Positions 54,480-63,544 of a stretch of 64,000 nucleotides of DNA are shown one piece after another. The DNA is taken from assembly GCF_902833645.1 (NCBI RefSeq), contig NZ_CADFGE010000009.1, positions 186,001 to 250,000 on the forward strand, in the 5' to 3' direction. This stretch comes from Paraburkholderia fungorum (GTDB lineage Bacteria; Pseudomonadota; Gammaproteobacteria; Burkholderiales; Burkholderiaceae). The notes under the pieces were generated by a model. The model had not been told where the DNA came from, searched no databases, and was given only the letters and a program-made list of their open reading frames with translations. Numbering within the stretch: position 1 is the first letter of the stretch; each line of letters starts with the position of its first letter. A program made the position numbers and the translations under genes.

Positions 54480-56906
54480 ATGAAACCCTCAAAGCTTTTC
54501 TTGAGGGGGTTCGCCGGAATCCTTTCTGGCTGTCGAAAATCCCAAGTCACACTGGACCTGTCTGTCATCCCCGAATGGGCAACGCTTGTTGCGCTTGTGG
54601 GGAAGAACGGGCAGGGCAAGACGACGATCCTGGACAACCTGCATCCGTACCGGCTCATGCCGTCGCGGTGTGACGGCCTCAAGCCTTCCTCGTTTTCCTA
54701 CTGGGACGAAATCTCGGAACCCCTCGCACAGAAGCAACTGGATTGGTCGCACGATGGCGTCAGGTATCGCTCCGATGTGGTTTTTCGAGTCACCGGCAAG
54801 ACCCGCAACCAGCAAGCCTTCCTGCACCGTTGGGATAGTAATGACTGGGCGCCGGTAGTCCTGCCGGACGGAACAACGTCTGACGGTAGCGCAGCAACCT
54901 ACGATCGCTGCATCGAAGCGATCCTGGGCCGCCCGGAAGTGTTCTTCACCACGCAGTTCGCAGCTCACCGGCGCAAGATGCTGGGGGACTATGAGCACGC
55001 TGACGTGAAGGCCCTTCTAAGCGCATGGCTTGGCCACGACGAGTTGCTGCGCGACAGCGCATCGGCCGCCGAAGTGGCAAGCCTGCTCCGCGAGAAGTTG
55101 GCTGACGTACAGGCCCGCATCCGCGACAGTGCGGAGCTTCGCGCCGCCGCCAACGCAGCACGCAGTGAAGCGCAACAGCTGATTGGCCAGGTGAATGCGA
55201 AAGCAGCCACGCTCGTCCAGGCAGAACTGGCCGTGCAGCAGCTGCGGGCGCGGGTTGTGCAGCTCGACACGGAAGCCGCCGGCTTCCAACGTGTCGAAGA
55301 GCAGCGCAAGCAATGGCGCGAACTGATCGAAACCGATAACCGCCGGGCGACCGCGCGTGCATCTGAACTTCGCGATCAGCAGGCCAAGCAAGCCTCCGCG
55401 CTGAAACAGCGCGACGCCGAAGCGGAGAGATCGATCAAGGCCCTCCAGAAGGAGATCACGGAAGCCGAAACCAGGCTGACGACGATCAACGCAAGGATTG
55501 CCGAAGAGAAGGCAGTTCGAGAAGCCGCCAGCCAAGTTGCGCCGCTGCAGTCGACGCGGACGACGCTGACAGGCAGCCTCGACGGCATTCGACAACAGAT
55601 CGTGACGCTTCGTCCTTATCGGACGAAGACCATGACCCTGACGGCGGATCTGGCGAGGGTAGCGACCGAAGGAAAAGCCACTGGTGATCGGGTAGCGCAA
55701 CTGAGTACGGTTGCTGCACTTGCTGATCGGGTGCCGTGCTCAGGCATGGAACTCGCCGCCGGTTGCGAACTCCTCAAGGATGCTCGCGAAGCTCGGGCGA
55801 AGTTGACCACGGTCACGACGGACTTGGCCAATCAGCGCAAGCAGTATTCGACCATTAACAACGATCTGAAGTCGGCCGGTGTAGAGGTTGCAAAACTCGA
55901 CGCACTGGAAGCTCAGGATGCCCGCGTCGGGCAGGAACTGGATGCAGTGATCCGCAGCCTGGATCGTCTCGTTCCGCTCGCGTCTCAATCGCAACTGATC
56001 GACGAAGCTAAGGTGGCTCGCCCCGGCGTCGTAAATCTCCTGACCGCGAAGAGAGCAGACCTGGAGCGGCACGAAGCTGTGCGGAAAACCATCAGGGCTG
56101 AAATCGACGCGGCTGGTGCCGCGTGTGACGCTGCGATCGCACAGGTCCAGCAGGCACATCAGCAGGCTGTTGCCGGGTATCAGGAAAAGCTGCAGGCTTT
56201 GCCCGCGAGCACCGACGCGTCCGTCCGTGAGGGTGTCGCAAAGACACTTTCGCAGGCTGAAGCACAGGTGCAGGTGATCAAGGGAGAGATTGCTTATCTA
56301 CAGGCCAAACAGGCTCAGGTTCACGAGCGTGTCGGGCGGGCTGAGGCTGGGGTTGCAGAACTCGGGCCAATGTCTCACGTAGCTGAAAAGCTTGGCCAGG
56401 AAATCGAAGCGTGGGAGCTTGCCTCCCAGGCGCTCGGCAGGGACGGCCTGGTGGCGTTCTCGATCGACGATGCCGGTCCCGGTATTGCAGCGATCGCGAA
56501 TGACCTTCTGACTGTCTGCTACGGAGGGCGGTTTTCGGTGCGTTTCGAAACGCAACGCGAACTGCGTTCCGGGGCCTTGCGTGAAGGCTTCGAGATCATG
56601 GTCCTCGACGTCGAAGACGGAATGGAAAAGCCGGTCCAGAAGCTGAGCGGCGGACAGTGCGTGTACGTCAACGACTGTCTGATGCGCGCAGTTGCACTCT
56701 ACCTTGCTGGCGCCGCCCGGTTCCGGTCCGACACGCTGTTCTCGGACGAGACCGACGGTCTGCTGGATGAGGAGAAGAAGCGGCAACTCATCCTTCTCAA
56801 GCGCCGTGTCCATGAGCTCGGGAAATACTCGCGCGAGTATTTCGTGACACAGACGAAAGAAATACAAGGGTTGGCCGACTACGTGATCAACGTAGCCGAT
56901 CTCTAA
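54480..56906 (+). CDS. sbcC: SbcC/Rad50-like ATPase (808 aa)
   Basis: Walker A VALVGKNGQGKTTILDNL near residue 40, a long coiled coil (about 170-660), a hook-like cysteine pair in CSGMELAAGC (usual CxxC spacing widened), signature KLSGGQCVYVND, and Walker B with D-loop FSDETDGLLDEEKK. With SbcD it would form the hairpin- and end-processing nuclease. Length is less than E. coli SbcC (1,048), mainly in the coil. The sequence before Walker A (GILSGCRKSQVTLDLS) is as in phage-type SbcC. Confidence 0.85.
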   Translation: MKPSKLFLRGFAGILSGCRKSQVTLDLSVIPEWATLVALVGKNGQGKTTILDNLHPYRLMPSRCDGLKPSSFSYWDEISEPLAQKQLDWSHDGVRYRSDVVFRVTGKTRNQQAFLHRWDSNDWAPVVLPDGTTSDGSAATYDRCIEAILGRPEVFFTTQFAAHRRKMLGDYEHADVKALLSAWLGHDELLRDSASAAEVASLLREKLADVQARIRDSAELRAAANAARSEAQQLIGQVNAKAATLVQAELAVQQLRARVVQLDTEAAGFQRVEEQRKQWRELIETDNRRATARASELRDQQAKQASALKQRDAEAERSIKALQKEITEAETRLTTINARIAEEKAVREAASQVAPLQSTRTTLTGSLDGIRQQIVTLRPYRTKTMTLTADLARVATEGKATGDRVAQLSTVAALADRVPCSGMELAAGCELLKDAREARAKLTTVTTDLANQRKQYSTINNDLKSAGVEVAKLDALEAQDARVGQELDAVIRSLDRLVPLASQSQLIDEAKVARPGVVNLLTAKRADLERHEAVRKTIRAEIDAAGAACDAAIAQVQQAHQQAVAGYQEKLQALPASTDASVREGVAKTLSQAEAQVQVIKGEIAYLQAKQAQVHERVGRAEAGVAELGPMSHVAEKLGQEIEAWELASQALGRDGLVAFSIDDAGPGIAAIANDLLTVCYGGRFSVRFETQRELRSGALREGFEIMVLDVEDGMEKPVQKLSGGQCVYVNDCLMRAVALYLAGAARFRSDTLFSDETDGLLDEEKKRQLILLKRRVHELGKYSREYFVTQTKEIQGLADYVINVADL

Positions 56907-56915
56907 GCCACCCCT

Positions 56916-56939
56916 GGAAAGACCCTTTCGGGTCTTTCC
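56916..56939 (+). terminator. Hairpin after SbcC
   Basis: GAAAGACCC-tttc-GGGTCTTTC followed by CTC. Probable terminator or stability stem. Confidence 0.5.
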
Positions 56940-56974
56940 TCTGCCACACGGTAGAGGAAAGACTCCGGCCTCGC

Positions 56975-57011
56975 TCCCCGGTTTTCAACGGCCTCTCTGA
57001 GGCAAAGGGGA
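56975..57011 (+). promoter_or_regulatory. Shine-Dalgarno-sequestering hairpin, CCCC/GGGG form
   Basis: TCCCCggTTTTCAACGGCCTC, tct, GAGGC, AAAGGGGA. Both arms changed together from CTCC/GGAG to CCCC/GGGG, the clearest covariation of the set. Confidence 0.8.
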
Positions 57012-57017
57012 AGCATC

Positions 57018-57782
57018 ATGAACCTGGAACTGTTTGGAGAAGTAGCAGCTCCTCCACCGGTGGCGTTATCCCCCATGGTCGACCAGCATCCGCTGGAAGA
57101 CGAATGGCTCGGATACACGTCGGAAAAGGAAATTGACCGTCTGATCGACAACGCAGTCCTCTGTGCTGAGGTTCCGCGAGTCGTGAAGGCTGCATCTGGT
57201 GCGTGGGATGTCCTGAGGAAGGACTCGCGCCGCCGGGTGTACGACAAGGAAGTGTCGACGGATCCTCGGCCAGCTCATGCCCACGAGGAGAACGATGCTG
57301 AGGAAAACCAGCCCGCCGGTTCGTTTGAAAACCTCCTCTGCCGCATCGAGGAGACGGACGCGCCGGAACTGGTGATGTGCAAGCTGATGGGCAACCTGAT
57401 GTGGAACGATCTGCGAGCGATCGTCAAACGTCGCAATTTCGTCGAGGACACAGGCCCGGACCTATTCGGTTTCGAGGACTGCGATCAAGACGAGTTGCGT
57501 GTTTATGACGCGATGCAGTGGATCTACGGCTTTCAGGATGTCCGGCCGGAGGAAGTGATTGACGGTGTCACGGTGGTTGACGTGATGGTGTCTTTTGACT
57601 TCGTCTGCGAGCGGCTCGGATGGGATGCAGAGTGGGTCAGGCGAGTTGCTGCTCGCTGTCTCCGCGAACATTTCGCTGGACTGCTCCGCACGATCGAGGC
57701 CTTCGGAGACGAAGGCTTCCTGCTCAAATGCGAGCGCAAGCTCGAAGACTACGTCGACGTAACTGGTTGGAGGAATCAATGA
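57018..57782 (+). CDS. Hypothetical protein (254 aa)
   Basis: MNLELFGEVAAPPPVALSPMVDQHPLEDEWLGYTSEKEID..., an acidic centre (AHEENDAEENQP), then ELVMCKLMGNLMWNDLRAIVKRR and VVDVMVSFDFVCERLGWDAEW. No catalytic motif seen. Its stop overlaps the start of the next gene (ATGA), so they are translated together. Not recognised. Confidence 0.7.
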   Translation: MNLELFGEVAAPPPVALSPMVDQHPLEDEWLGYTSEKEIDRLIDNAVLCAEVPRVVKAASGAWDVLRKDSRRRVYDKEVSTDPRPAHAHEENDAEENQPAGSFENLLCRIEETDAPELVMCKLMGNLMWNDLRAIVKRRNFVEDTGPDLFGFEDCDQDELRVYDAMQWIYGFQDVRPEEVIDGVTVVDVMVSFDFVCERLGWDAEWVRRVAARCLREHFAGLLRTIEAFGDEGFLLKCERKLEDYVDVTGWRNQ

Positions 57783-58963
57783 CTCAAAGCGCGAACAGCC
57801 GTGTCACGGACCCTTCGTTGGGGATTCTCAATGTGCTCCCGGTCGGCGTGCTCGTCGTCTTCAAGGTGTTGAAGCTGATGTTCAGGGCTCTTCGCGGGGT
57901 TCTGCGTTCGCTCGATACCGACAAGGGAATGGAAGCAAAGCAGCCGCAGGAAGAGGCAACGGTGGTGCGCAAGGAAGCAGCCCCTTCGAAGCTGAAGGAA
58001 GCAGTCGACGAGCCGTCAGCGCGTGTTGTCCGTCGATCGACCTCCGAAAAATCGTCAGGCGACACCGCTGGCGAGAAATCGAAGCCGTCGATCTGGGAAA
58101 AGAAGCCGGCGATGCGAATCGCCGACCGCCACGCAGTCGTGGATATCGCGAGCAAGCAGTACCGATTCTCGGTCTACCTCGCGGCGAACGAGATTCAGCG
58201 CATCGAAATCGGCCGTGTCCGCAAGCCCCTTGCCGCGTTCACGCGCAGCACGGCGGCAAACGAGAAGGTCGCCTTCACGTTGGAAGAAGCGGTCGAGTAC
58301 ACCCGTCGGGAACTCGCAGCAGCGCGGCGGCGCGGTCCCAGTCGAAAGACTGAGGCTCAGCCTCCTGCACAGCCTGCGCATCCCGACCAGTACACGGCTC
58401 CGAAGCAGAAACAGCCCTCGCCGGCACCGGCAGCAGGTTCGTCGATGGACGAGGATGTTCCCCATTGGGTGGACATTCCGTGCTTCGACGAGATGGACGC
58501 GCAAGCGCCCAGTCGCGGTCCTGCACCGGAAGCCGCACGCGGCCCCGAACCTGCACGCGCAGCAGCACCGCGCCCGCAGCAACCGATTCGACGCGATCCG
58601 CCGCCGCCTCCTGCAGATGCTCGTCCCTCCGGGGAGAACGGCGTCGAAGAAGGTCAGGTCGATTTCCGCGGAGCTCGTCGTGTCGTCGGCAAGGTGATTG
58701 GTCTCGGCGTCATTGAGGTCAAGAAGCCGAAAAAGGATCCCTTCTCGATCTACGCGATCACGTTGAGGACCCCTGACGGCGAGGAAGAGCAGTTCAGAGG
58801 TTATGAGCTGGAGCAACACGTGGACAACAACCGCGTCGCCATCGGAGACACGATTAGCCTGAAGCGTGGTCGCCAGCAGTTCTGGGTGATTCGCAATGGT
58901 GTCCGCAACGAGAAGACACGCAACATCTACGACTTTCAAGTCATGGATAGAGCACGTCGATAG
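57779..58963 (+). CDS. Membrane-anchored protein with LPD7/relaxase-like C-terminal domain
   Basis: 394 residues. A membrane unit at the N-terminus (PSLGILNVLPVGVLVVFKVL), similar to the 61-aa protein at 44088; a Pro/Arg-rich middle; and a C-terminal domain RVVGKVIGLGVIEVKKPKKDPFSIYAITLRTPDG, GYELEQHVDNNRVAIGDTISL. That last pattern resembles the end domain of plasmid relaxases and primases (LPD7-like); by memory only. It overlaps the upstream gene. Confidence 0.65.
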   Translation: MTQSANSRVTDPSLGILNVLPVGVLVVFKVLKLMFRALRGVLRSLDTDKGMEAKQPQEEATVVRKEAAPSKLKEAVDEPSARVVRRSTSEKSSGDTAGEKSKPSIWEKKPAMRIADRHAVVDIASKQYRFSVYLAANEIQRIEIGRVRKPLAAFTRSTAANEKVAFTLEEAVEYTRRELAAARRRGPSRKTEAQPPAQPAHPDQYTAPKQKQPSPAPAAGSSMDEDVPHWVDIPCFDEMDAQAPSRGPAPEAARGPEPARAAAPRPQQPIRRDPPPPPADARPSGENGVEEGQVDFRGARRVVGKVIGLGVIEVKKPKKDPFSIYAITLRTPDGEEEQFRGYELEQHVDNNRVAIGDTISLKRGRQQFWVIRNGVRNEKTRNIYDFQVMDRARR

Positions 58964-59067
58964 ATGTTACGGAAGCAGTAATGGAGGAGCCGGCGCAGCA
59001 TCTGCTGCACGGTTCGGTTAAGGAAGGCTCACGCATCAGTCTCCAGAGAGACCATGGGAGAAATGAA

Positions 59068-59664
59068 ATGGCATCAGTAAACAAAGTCATTCTTGTCGGC
59101 AACCTTGGTGCAGATCCGGAAATTCGCTATCTGCCGAGCGGTGATGCGGTGGCGAACATTCGCCTCGCGACCACCGATCGCTACAAGGACAAGGCCAGCG
59201 GGGAGTTCAAGGAAAACACCGAATGGCACCGTGTGGCCTTTTTCGGGCGCCTGGCTGACATCGTCGGTCAGTACCTGAAGAAGGGCTCGTCCGTGTATAT
59301 CGAGGGCAAGATCCGTACGCGGAAGTGGCAGGCTCAGGACGGTACCGACCGGTACTCGACGGAGATTGTCGCTGACCAGATGCAGATGCTCGGCGGCCGT
59401 CCGAACAACGACAGCGGCAGCGGTGGCGGCCATGACGACGGCGAAGGTCGTGCGGCTCAACCCCCGCGGCAGCAGCGGGCGGCTGGCTCGAACGAGTATG
59501 CACGTCAGTCGCGCGGTGGCGGCGCGGGCGGTGGCGGTCAGGGTGGTCGTCCGGCAACGGGCTCCATTCCGGCAGGGGGTGGATTCGACGAAATGGATGA
59601 CGACATTCCGTTCGCGTTGGATGCGAGCTATCTCGACGCACAACGCGCATTCGGAACCATGTAA
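59068..59664 (+). CDS. ssb: Single-stranded DNA-binding protein (198 aa)
   Basis: MASVNKVILVGNLGADPEIRYLPSGDAVANIRLATTD ... SSVYIEGKIRTRKW: the SSB OB-fold (about residues 1-110), then a Gly-rich linker. The acidic tip DDDIPF, which normally ends the protein and binds partner enzymes, is followed by about 15 more residues (ALDASYLDAQRAFGTM), so the tip is internal. Start at 59068 by GGGAG and family length; an upstream in-frame ATG at 58981 is not used. Confidence 0.9.
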   Translation: MASVNKVILVGNLGADPEIRYLPSGDAVANIRLATTDRYKDKASGEFKENTEWHRVAFFGRLADIVGQYLKKGSSVYIEGKIRTRKWQAQDGTDRYSTEIVADQMQMLGGRPNNDSGSGGGHDDGEGRAAQPPRQQRAAGSNEYARQSRGGGAGGGGQGGRPATGSIPAGGGFDEMDDDIPFALDASYLDAQRAFGTM

Positions 59665-59690
59665 CAGAGGGCCGGTAATGGCCCAGGATC

Positions 59691-59712
59691 GCCCCCCCTT
59701 CGGGGGCTTTCC
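59691..59712 (+). terminator. Intrinsic terminator
   Basis: GCCCCC-c-cttc-GGGGGC followed by TTTCC, after ssb. Confidence 0.65.
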
Positions 59713-59800
59713 TGATGTGTGCTTCGGCATCCATCAGGAAGGCTCATGGTGAGTCTTCAACGCCTTTTTATTCGCCAATCGTTGGCATGAGGCATACACC

Positions 59801-60961
59801 ATGAATGATCCGAAAGAACGTGTCGACGTTGATTCGATCGACTGGAGAAATGTGCTGCCGTACTACGTGCAGGACGAGAAGATCCTCAGCGGTAAGTGGG
59901 GGGCGTGTCCGTTCTGCACAGGCAGCGCGACGTTCCGCGTTATATGGGATCGTCGCGGGAAAGGTGGTTCGGGTTGGTATTGCGCTAAGTGCGAAACCGG
60001 TGGCAACCTCGTGAGCGTCATCCACGAGATCACCGGCAAGCCCTTGGCCGAAATCTATCACGAGCTTAAAACGCAGCGATATAACCAGGGCATGGAGCCT
60101 TCCACTTTCATTCCGAAGGTGGCCGTGCGTCCGGAGAAAAGCCCGGAGGAACTTCGTACGATCCTGCGCAATACCTGGGAGCGTAGTCTGGCCATCACGG
60201 AAGACTCGCCTGTCTGGAAGTACCTGTGTCATCGCGTGCCTGGCTTTCGTTTCGAATGGCTCGGCCCCGATGTCCGTCATCACCCTGGCCTCACGTATAG
60301 GGCGCACGACGGCAAGGACATGGGTAAATTTCCGGTACTGCTGCAGCGGCTCGTCGCCGCCGGCGACAAGACTGCTCGGACGCTTCAGCGAATCTACCTG
60401 ACACCGCAAGGCGAAAAGGTACCGTTCGTTGATGCGAAGGGGAAACCGGCAGCAAAGAAGCAGATGTCCTCGCCGGATGGTCCTGCAGGCGGTTCGACGC
60501 GGCTTAACAACGCCGTTTCGCGAACGCTTGCTCTGACAGAAGGCGCGGAAACTGGGTTTGCAGTCGTTGCGAAATATGAAAACAAAATTGAAGTGCGCAG
60601 CATGCTGGACTGCGGCAACCTGAGCCGTGCTGACCTCGACTGGAGCAACTACGACGCCATCTTCATCTACGCCGATCGTGACCGAGAGCAGGAAAAGCGG
60701 GCAGCGAAGGGCGAAGACGGCGAGGATGGGCTCATGAAGATCCGGCCGGGTGAGTACCACGCAGGCCTGCTCGCCGAAAAGTTGCGCTCGATGGGCAAAC
60801 GCGTAACGGTAATCGCATCGGTCCAGGAAGGTGTGGACTTCTGCGACATCTGGAAGCTGCAGTACGAACGTCGCGCGAAGCGGCTTGCGGAGCGTGCCGC
60901 GCGTCAGGAAGAGAAGGAGCGTCTGCGCCAGCAGACGCGGACGTTTCGTCGTGCAGCATGA
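59801..60961 (+). CDS. Zinc-finger Toprim primase-like protein (386 aa)
   Basis: An N-terminal zinc ribbon: CPFC (about residue 36-39) and CAKC (about residue 61-64), as in DnaG-type primases. The C-terminal half has a Toprim-like ALTEGAETGFAVV and IFIYADRDREQE, the metal-binding acidic cluster. A basic, helical tail (ARQEEKERLRQQTRTFRR). Combined with ssb just before, it suggests priming for plasmid replication or transfer. The leader has a partly matching hairpin (CAACGCC...GGCATGAGG). Confidence 0.8.
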   Translation: MNDPKERVDVDSIDWRNVLPYYVQDEKILSGKWGACPFCTGSATFRVIWDRRGKGGSGWYCAKCETGGNLVSVIHEITGKPLAEIYHELKTQRYNQGMEPSTFIPKVAVRPEKSPEELRTILRNTWERSLAITEDSPVWKYLCHRVPGFRFEWLGPDVRHHPGLTYRAHDGKDMGKFPVLLQRLVAAGDKTARTLQRIYLTPQGEKVPFVDAKGKPAAKKQMSSPDGPAGGSTRLNNAVSRTLALTEGAETGFAVVAKYENKIEVRSMLDCGNLSRADLDWSNYDAIFIYADRDREQEKRAAKGEDGEDGLMKIRPGEYHAGLLAEKLRSMGKRVTVIASVQEGVDFCDIWKLQYERRAKRLAERAARQEEKERLRQQTRTFRRAA

Positions 60962-60983
60962 TGACGCAATGTTCTAACAGCGA

Positions 60984-61011
60984 GCGGCCACCCTTCGGGG
61001 TGGCCGTTTTC
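60984..61011 (+). terminator. Intrinsic terminator
   Basis: CGGCCACC-cttc-GGGGTGGCCG followed by TTTTCG. Convergent with the gene at 61020. Confidence 0.75.
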
Positions 61012-61019
61012 GCTTGTGC

Positions 61020-61607
61020 TTAGCGCACGTTTGAGACGAGTCGAACAGACGACGGAAGAGGGCATACCGAGAGGCCCAACAGGTTGAACCAGTCATCGAT
61101 CTGGTGACGTGTGACCCGGCCTCCGGCCCGCGGCGCTGGCACGAGGAAACGTTGCGCGAAGTCGCAAGCAACCTCCTCGAAATACTCGCTTGACCAGAAC
61201 GAAGCCTTCCAATCCGGCCGTAGGAAGCGCACGACGAGCCTCGCCAACACGGCGGAGCCTTCGGATGCTGAAGCCCACGGTAGCCCGTCAGCGGGCCATG
61301 CAGTGGTATCGCCAGGCAAGTTGGTACGTCCGACCTCGGCGGCCGCGCCATCATCTTCCTCATCTTTGAGCCCAAATACGAGCCCCCATGAATGGAACGG
61401 GGGCAGGGAGTCAGCAACATGTTGACCAATGATCAGGGCTGGTGCCAGCGACGAGGCGGTGGCAGGCACAGCTTGCAGGCGGGAACCGAGTGTCACTAGA
61501 GCACCATGGATTCGAAGATGCCCCAACAATACCGGTTGCAGCTCAGCGTGCAAGTCTCCCCTGATTTTCCAACTTAATATACGGACAGCCACACCTTTCC
61601 TCTCCAT
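61020..61607 (-). CDS. Hypothetical protein (195 aa)
   Basis: Start at ATG 61607 (MERKGVAVRILSWKIRGDLHAELQ), with GAAGGG before it; a GTG 15 nt later has GAGAGG. The frame is open to 61637. The protein has LAPALIIGQHVADSLPPFHSW and VLARLVVRFLRPDWKASFWSSEYFEEVA; no catalytic motif or membrane span. Divergent from the recombinase gene. Not recognised. Confidence 0.6.
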   Translation of the reverse strand: MERKGVAVRILSWKIRGDLHAELQPVLLGHLRIHGALVTLGSRLQAVPATASSLAPALIIGQHVADSLPPFHSWGLVFGLKDEEDDGAAAEVGRTNLPGDTTAWPADGLPWASASEGSAVLARLVVRFLRPDWKASFWSSEYFEEVACDFAQRFLVPAPRAGGRVTRHQIDDWFNLLGLSVCPLPSSVRLVSNVR

Positions 61608-61706
61608 ACGGCCCTTCGGGCCGAACCCCGCCACCAAGCCGAAACGTCAATTTCCGTGCCAGACAAGTGCTTGTAAACAAATGACTTTTCCATTAACCTC
61701 CGGGCT

Positions 61707-62789
61707 ATGAGTGGTAATGGGACGGCGAATATGGCTCAGCAAGCACAGCTATTTGAGGATATGGAGTCGGGTATTGAACCCGACCTGACCGAACTCGCGC
61801 CTTCGCGCGATCAGTGGCTGCGGGTACCCGCGCTGGCGTTCGAGATGTGGGTGCTGAACGTCGCAACGAGCGACGGGCAGAGCGCATACTCGGACCAAAC
61901 AATCCGCCAGTACCGCTCGATGTTCAATGGCTTCATCCGGTATGTCGCCGAACACCGCACGACGGTCCTGTCGGCTGGCCCGACCGTGGTGCACGACTTC
62001 CTGACGTCCTTACAGGGCCGCGATCCTAGCGAGCCCGGTGTGGCCGCGGACTTGCAGAAGGCGAAGAGTCGGCCGGCGCATCGCTCAACGCTCAAGCGCC
62101 ACTCCGACCTGATCGACGAGGTCATGAATCACCTCGTCGCACGTGGTTACCGCAAGATCAACCCGGTGCTCGAAGCGACGCGCATGCTGCGCGGCCGGCA
62201 GAGCGGCCCGCGGGTGGTCTGCATGCCCACGGAAATCGACGCGCGTCTGCAGACCTATCTTCTCCAGGACATGGATGTGTCGAGCTGGCAGGCTCGCCGC
62301 ACGCGTGCGCTGCTTCTGCTGCTCGCCGGCGGCGGGGTCACGGCTTCACAAGCGAGCGATGCTCGCCTGAGCCAGTTCGTCTTCAACGACGTTGTGCCAT
62401 CGTTCGATTGCGCGCCCGACAACGAGCAGGAAGGCTACCGTGCGGCGCTCGCTCGGTTTTGCGTCGAAGCGTTGCGCGATTGGGTCAAGGAGCGAGAAAA
62501 CGGCATCGGCCCGAAGAACGCCGAGCCGGACGTGGTGTTCCCGGGCAAGAACGGCCAGGCACTCTCAACCGTGAGCGTGTACAAATCCGTGCGCAACGTG
62601 CTGCGCGAGATCGGCTTCCACGGCGATGACATGGGGCCACGCGTGCTGCGTACTACGTACGCGCGGCGGCAGTTGCTGGCAGGTGCGACGGTGGAAGAAG
62701 TGGCGGGGCTTCTGGGGATTCAGAACACCCGTATGGTCGAGCGTCTTGTGCGAATGACGCCGACGCACACGGGCTACATTCCGGTGTGA
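61707..62789 (+). CDS. Divergent tyrosine recombinase-like protein (360 aa)
   Basis: An N-terminal SAM-like core-binding domain (QTIRQYRSMFNGFIRYVAEH) and a C-terminal half laid out like XerC/D: RVLRTTYARRQLLAGATVEEVAGLLGI, then a Tyr near the end (HTGYIPV). The usual first catalytic Arg region (Gly-Leu-Arg-x-Ser-Glu) reads GGGVTASQASD, without Arg, and the His before LR is Pro-Arg. It may be inactive, or a regulator derived from a recombinase. Ribosome site poor. Confidence 0.65.
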   Translation: MSGNGTANMAQQAQLFEDMESGIEPDLTELAPSRDQWLRVPALAFEMWVLNVATSDGQSAYSDQTIRQYRSMFNGFIRYVAEHRTTVLSAGPTVVHDFLTSLQGRDPSEPGVAADLQKAKSRPAHRSTLKRHSDLIDEVMNHLVARGYRKINPVLEATRMLRGRQSGPRVVCMPTEIDARLQTYLLQDMDVSSWQARRTRALLLLLAGGGVTASQASDARLSQFVFNDVVPSFDCAPDNEQEGYRAALARFCVEALRDWVKERENGIGPKNAEPDVVFPGKNGQALSTVSVYKSVRNVLREIGFHGDDMGPRVLRTTYARRQLLAGATVEEVAGLLGIQNTRMVERLVRMTPTHTGYIPV

Positions 62790-62818
62790 CGAGGCCGGTC
62801 TGAAGGGCCCGCCGACAA

Positions 62819-63544
62819 TCAGCGGGCGAAGTCCTCGTGTTCTTCGTGAGGCTGCGATTCCCACGGCTCGATCTCTGGGTGCGCGTCACTTGCACCACCA
62901 TGCTCGCCGGACTGATGACCGTAATCGAAGGTTTCGGCTTCCTGGCCTTCGTCTGCTGCCGGAAGCTCGGGTTCGCTCCGACGCGACTTTTTGTCCTTCT
63001 TGAGTTTCTTCATCGGCGCGATGCCGCCTTTTTTCTTCTTGCCGACGAACGACAGGACGATCAGGATCACAGCAATCACGCCGACGACACTGGCGACGGC
63101 GATATTGTTGTGCTGGAGGAAGTCCATCGCACGGTCGTACAAACTTTCGGGCGGACGATGCAAATTCGGCACGAACGGCTGGTTCACGCTAGCGGGCACT
63201 GGGCTGCTGGCCTTCGCGTGTGGGCGGATACGCTCCTCGAGCGCATTGACCTCGGCCGAGTCAGCAAAAGGCAATTGGGGGTTGATGCTCATGGCCTGCT
63301 GGAGCTCACGGCGTGCCTCGGCTTCGCGGCCGGGTATGTGCGAGAGGGCAAGCGCCATCATGTAATGCACCCGTGGCGCATTCGGGTGGTTGGGCTCCAC
63401 CTCCTTGATCATCTGCTCGGCCTGAGTGATTTGGCCGGTCTGAATGGCCGTGTTCACGTCCGAGACCGACGGTTCGGCGTGGGTAAGGGCAGATGCCCCG
63501 AGCAAAACGAGCGAGAGCAGGGAACCGCGGATCGGACGAAGCAT
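62819..63544 (-). CDS. Exported TPR protein with C-terminal membrane span (241 aa)
   Basis: Signal peptide MLRPIRGSLLSLVLLGASALTHAE, then tetratricopeptide-like repeats (about residues 27-105; AIQTGQITQAEQMIKEVEPNHPNAPRVHYMMALALS), a span (NIAVASVVGVIAVILIVLSFVG) and a basic Lys-rich then acidic tail. The order (exported repeats, span, basic tail) places the repeats outside the cytoplasm. Possibly an assembly factor for the transfer or surface machine. Confidence 0.7.
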   Translation of the reverse strand: MLRPIRGSLLSLVLLGASALTHAEPSVSDVNTAIQTGQITQAEQMIKEVEPNHPNAPRVHYMMALALSHIPGREAEARRELQQAMSINPQLPFADSAEVNALEERIRPHAKASSPVPASVNQPFVPNLHRPPESLYDRAMDFLQHNNIAVASVVGVIAVILIVLSFVGKKKKGGIAPMKKLKKDKKSRRSEPELPAADEGQEAETFDYGHQSGEHGGASDAHPEIEPWESQPHEEHEDFAR

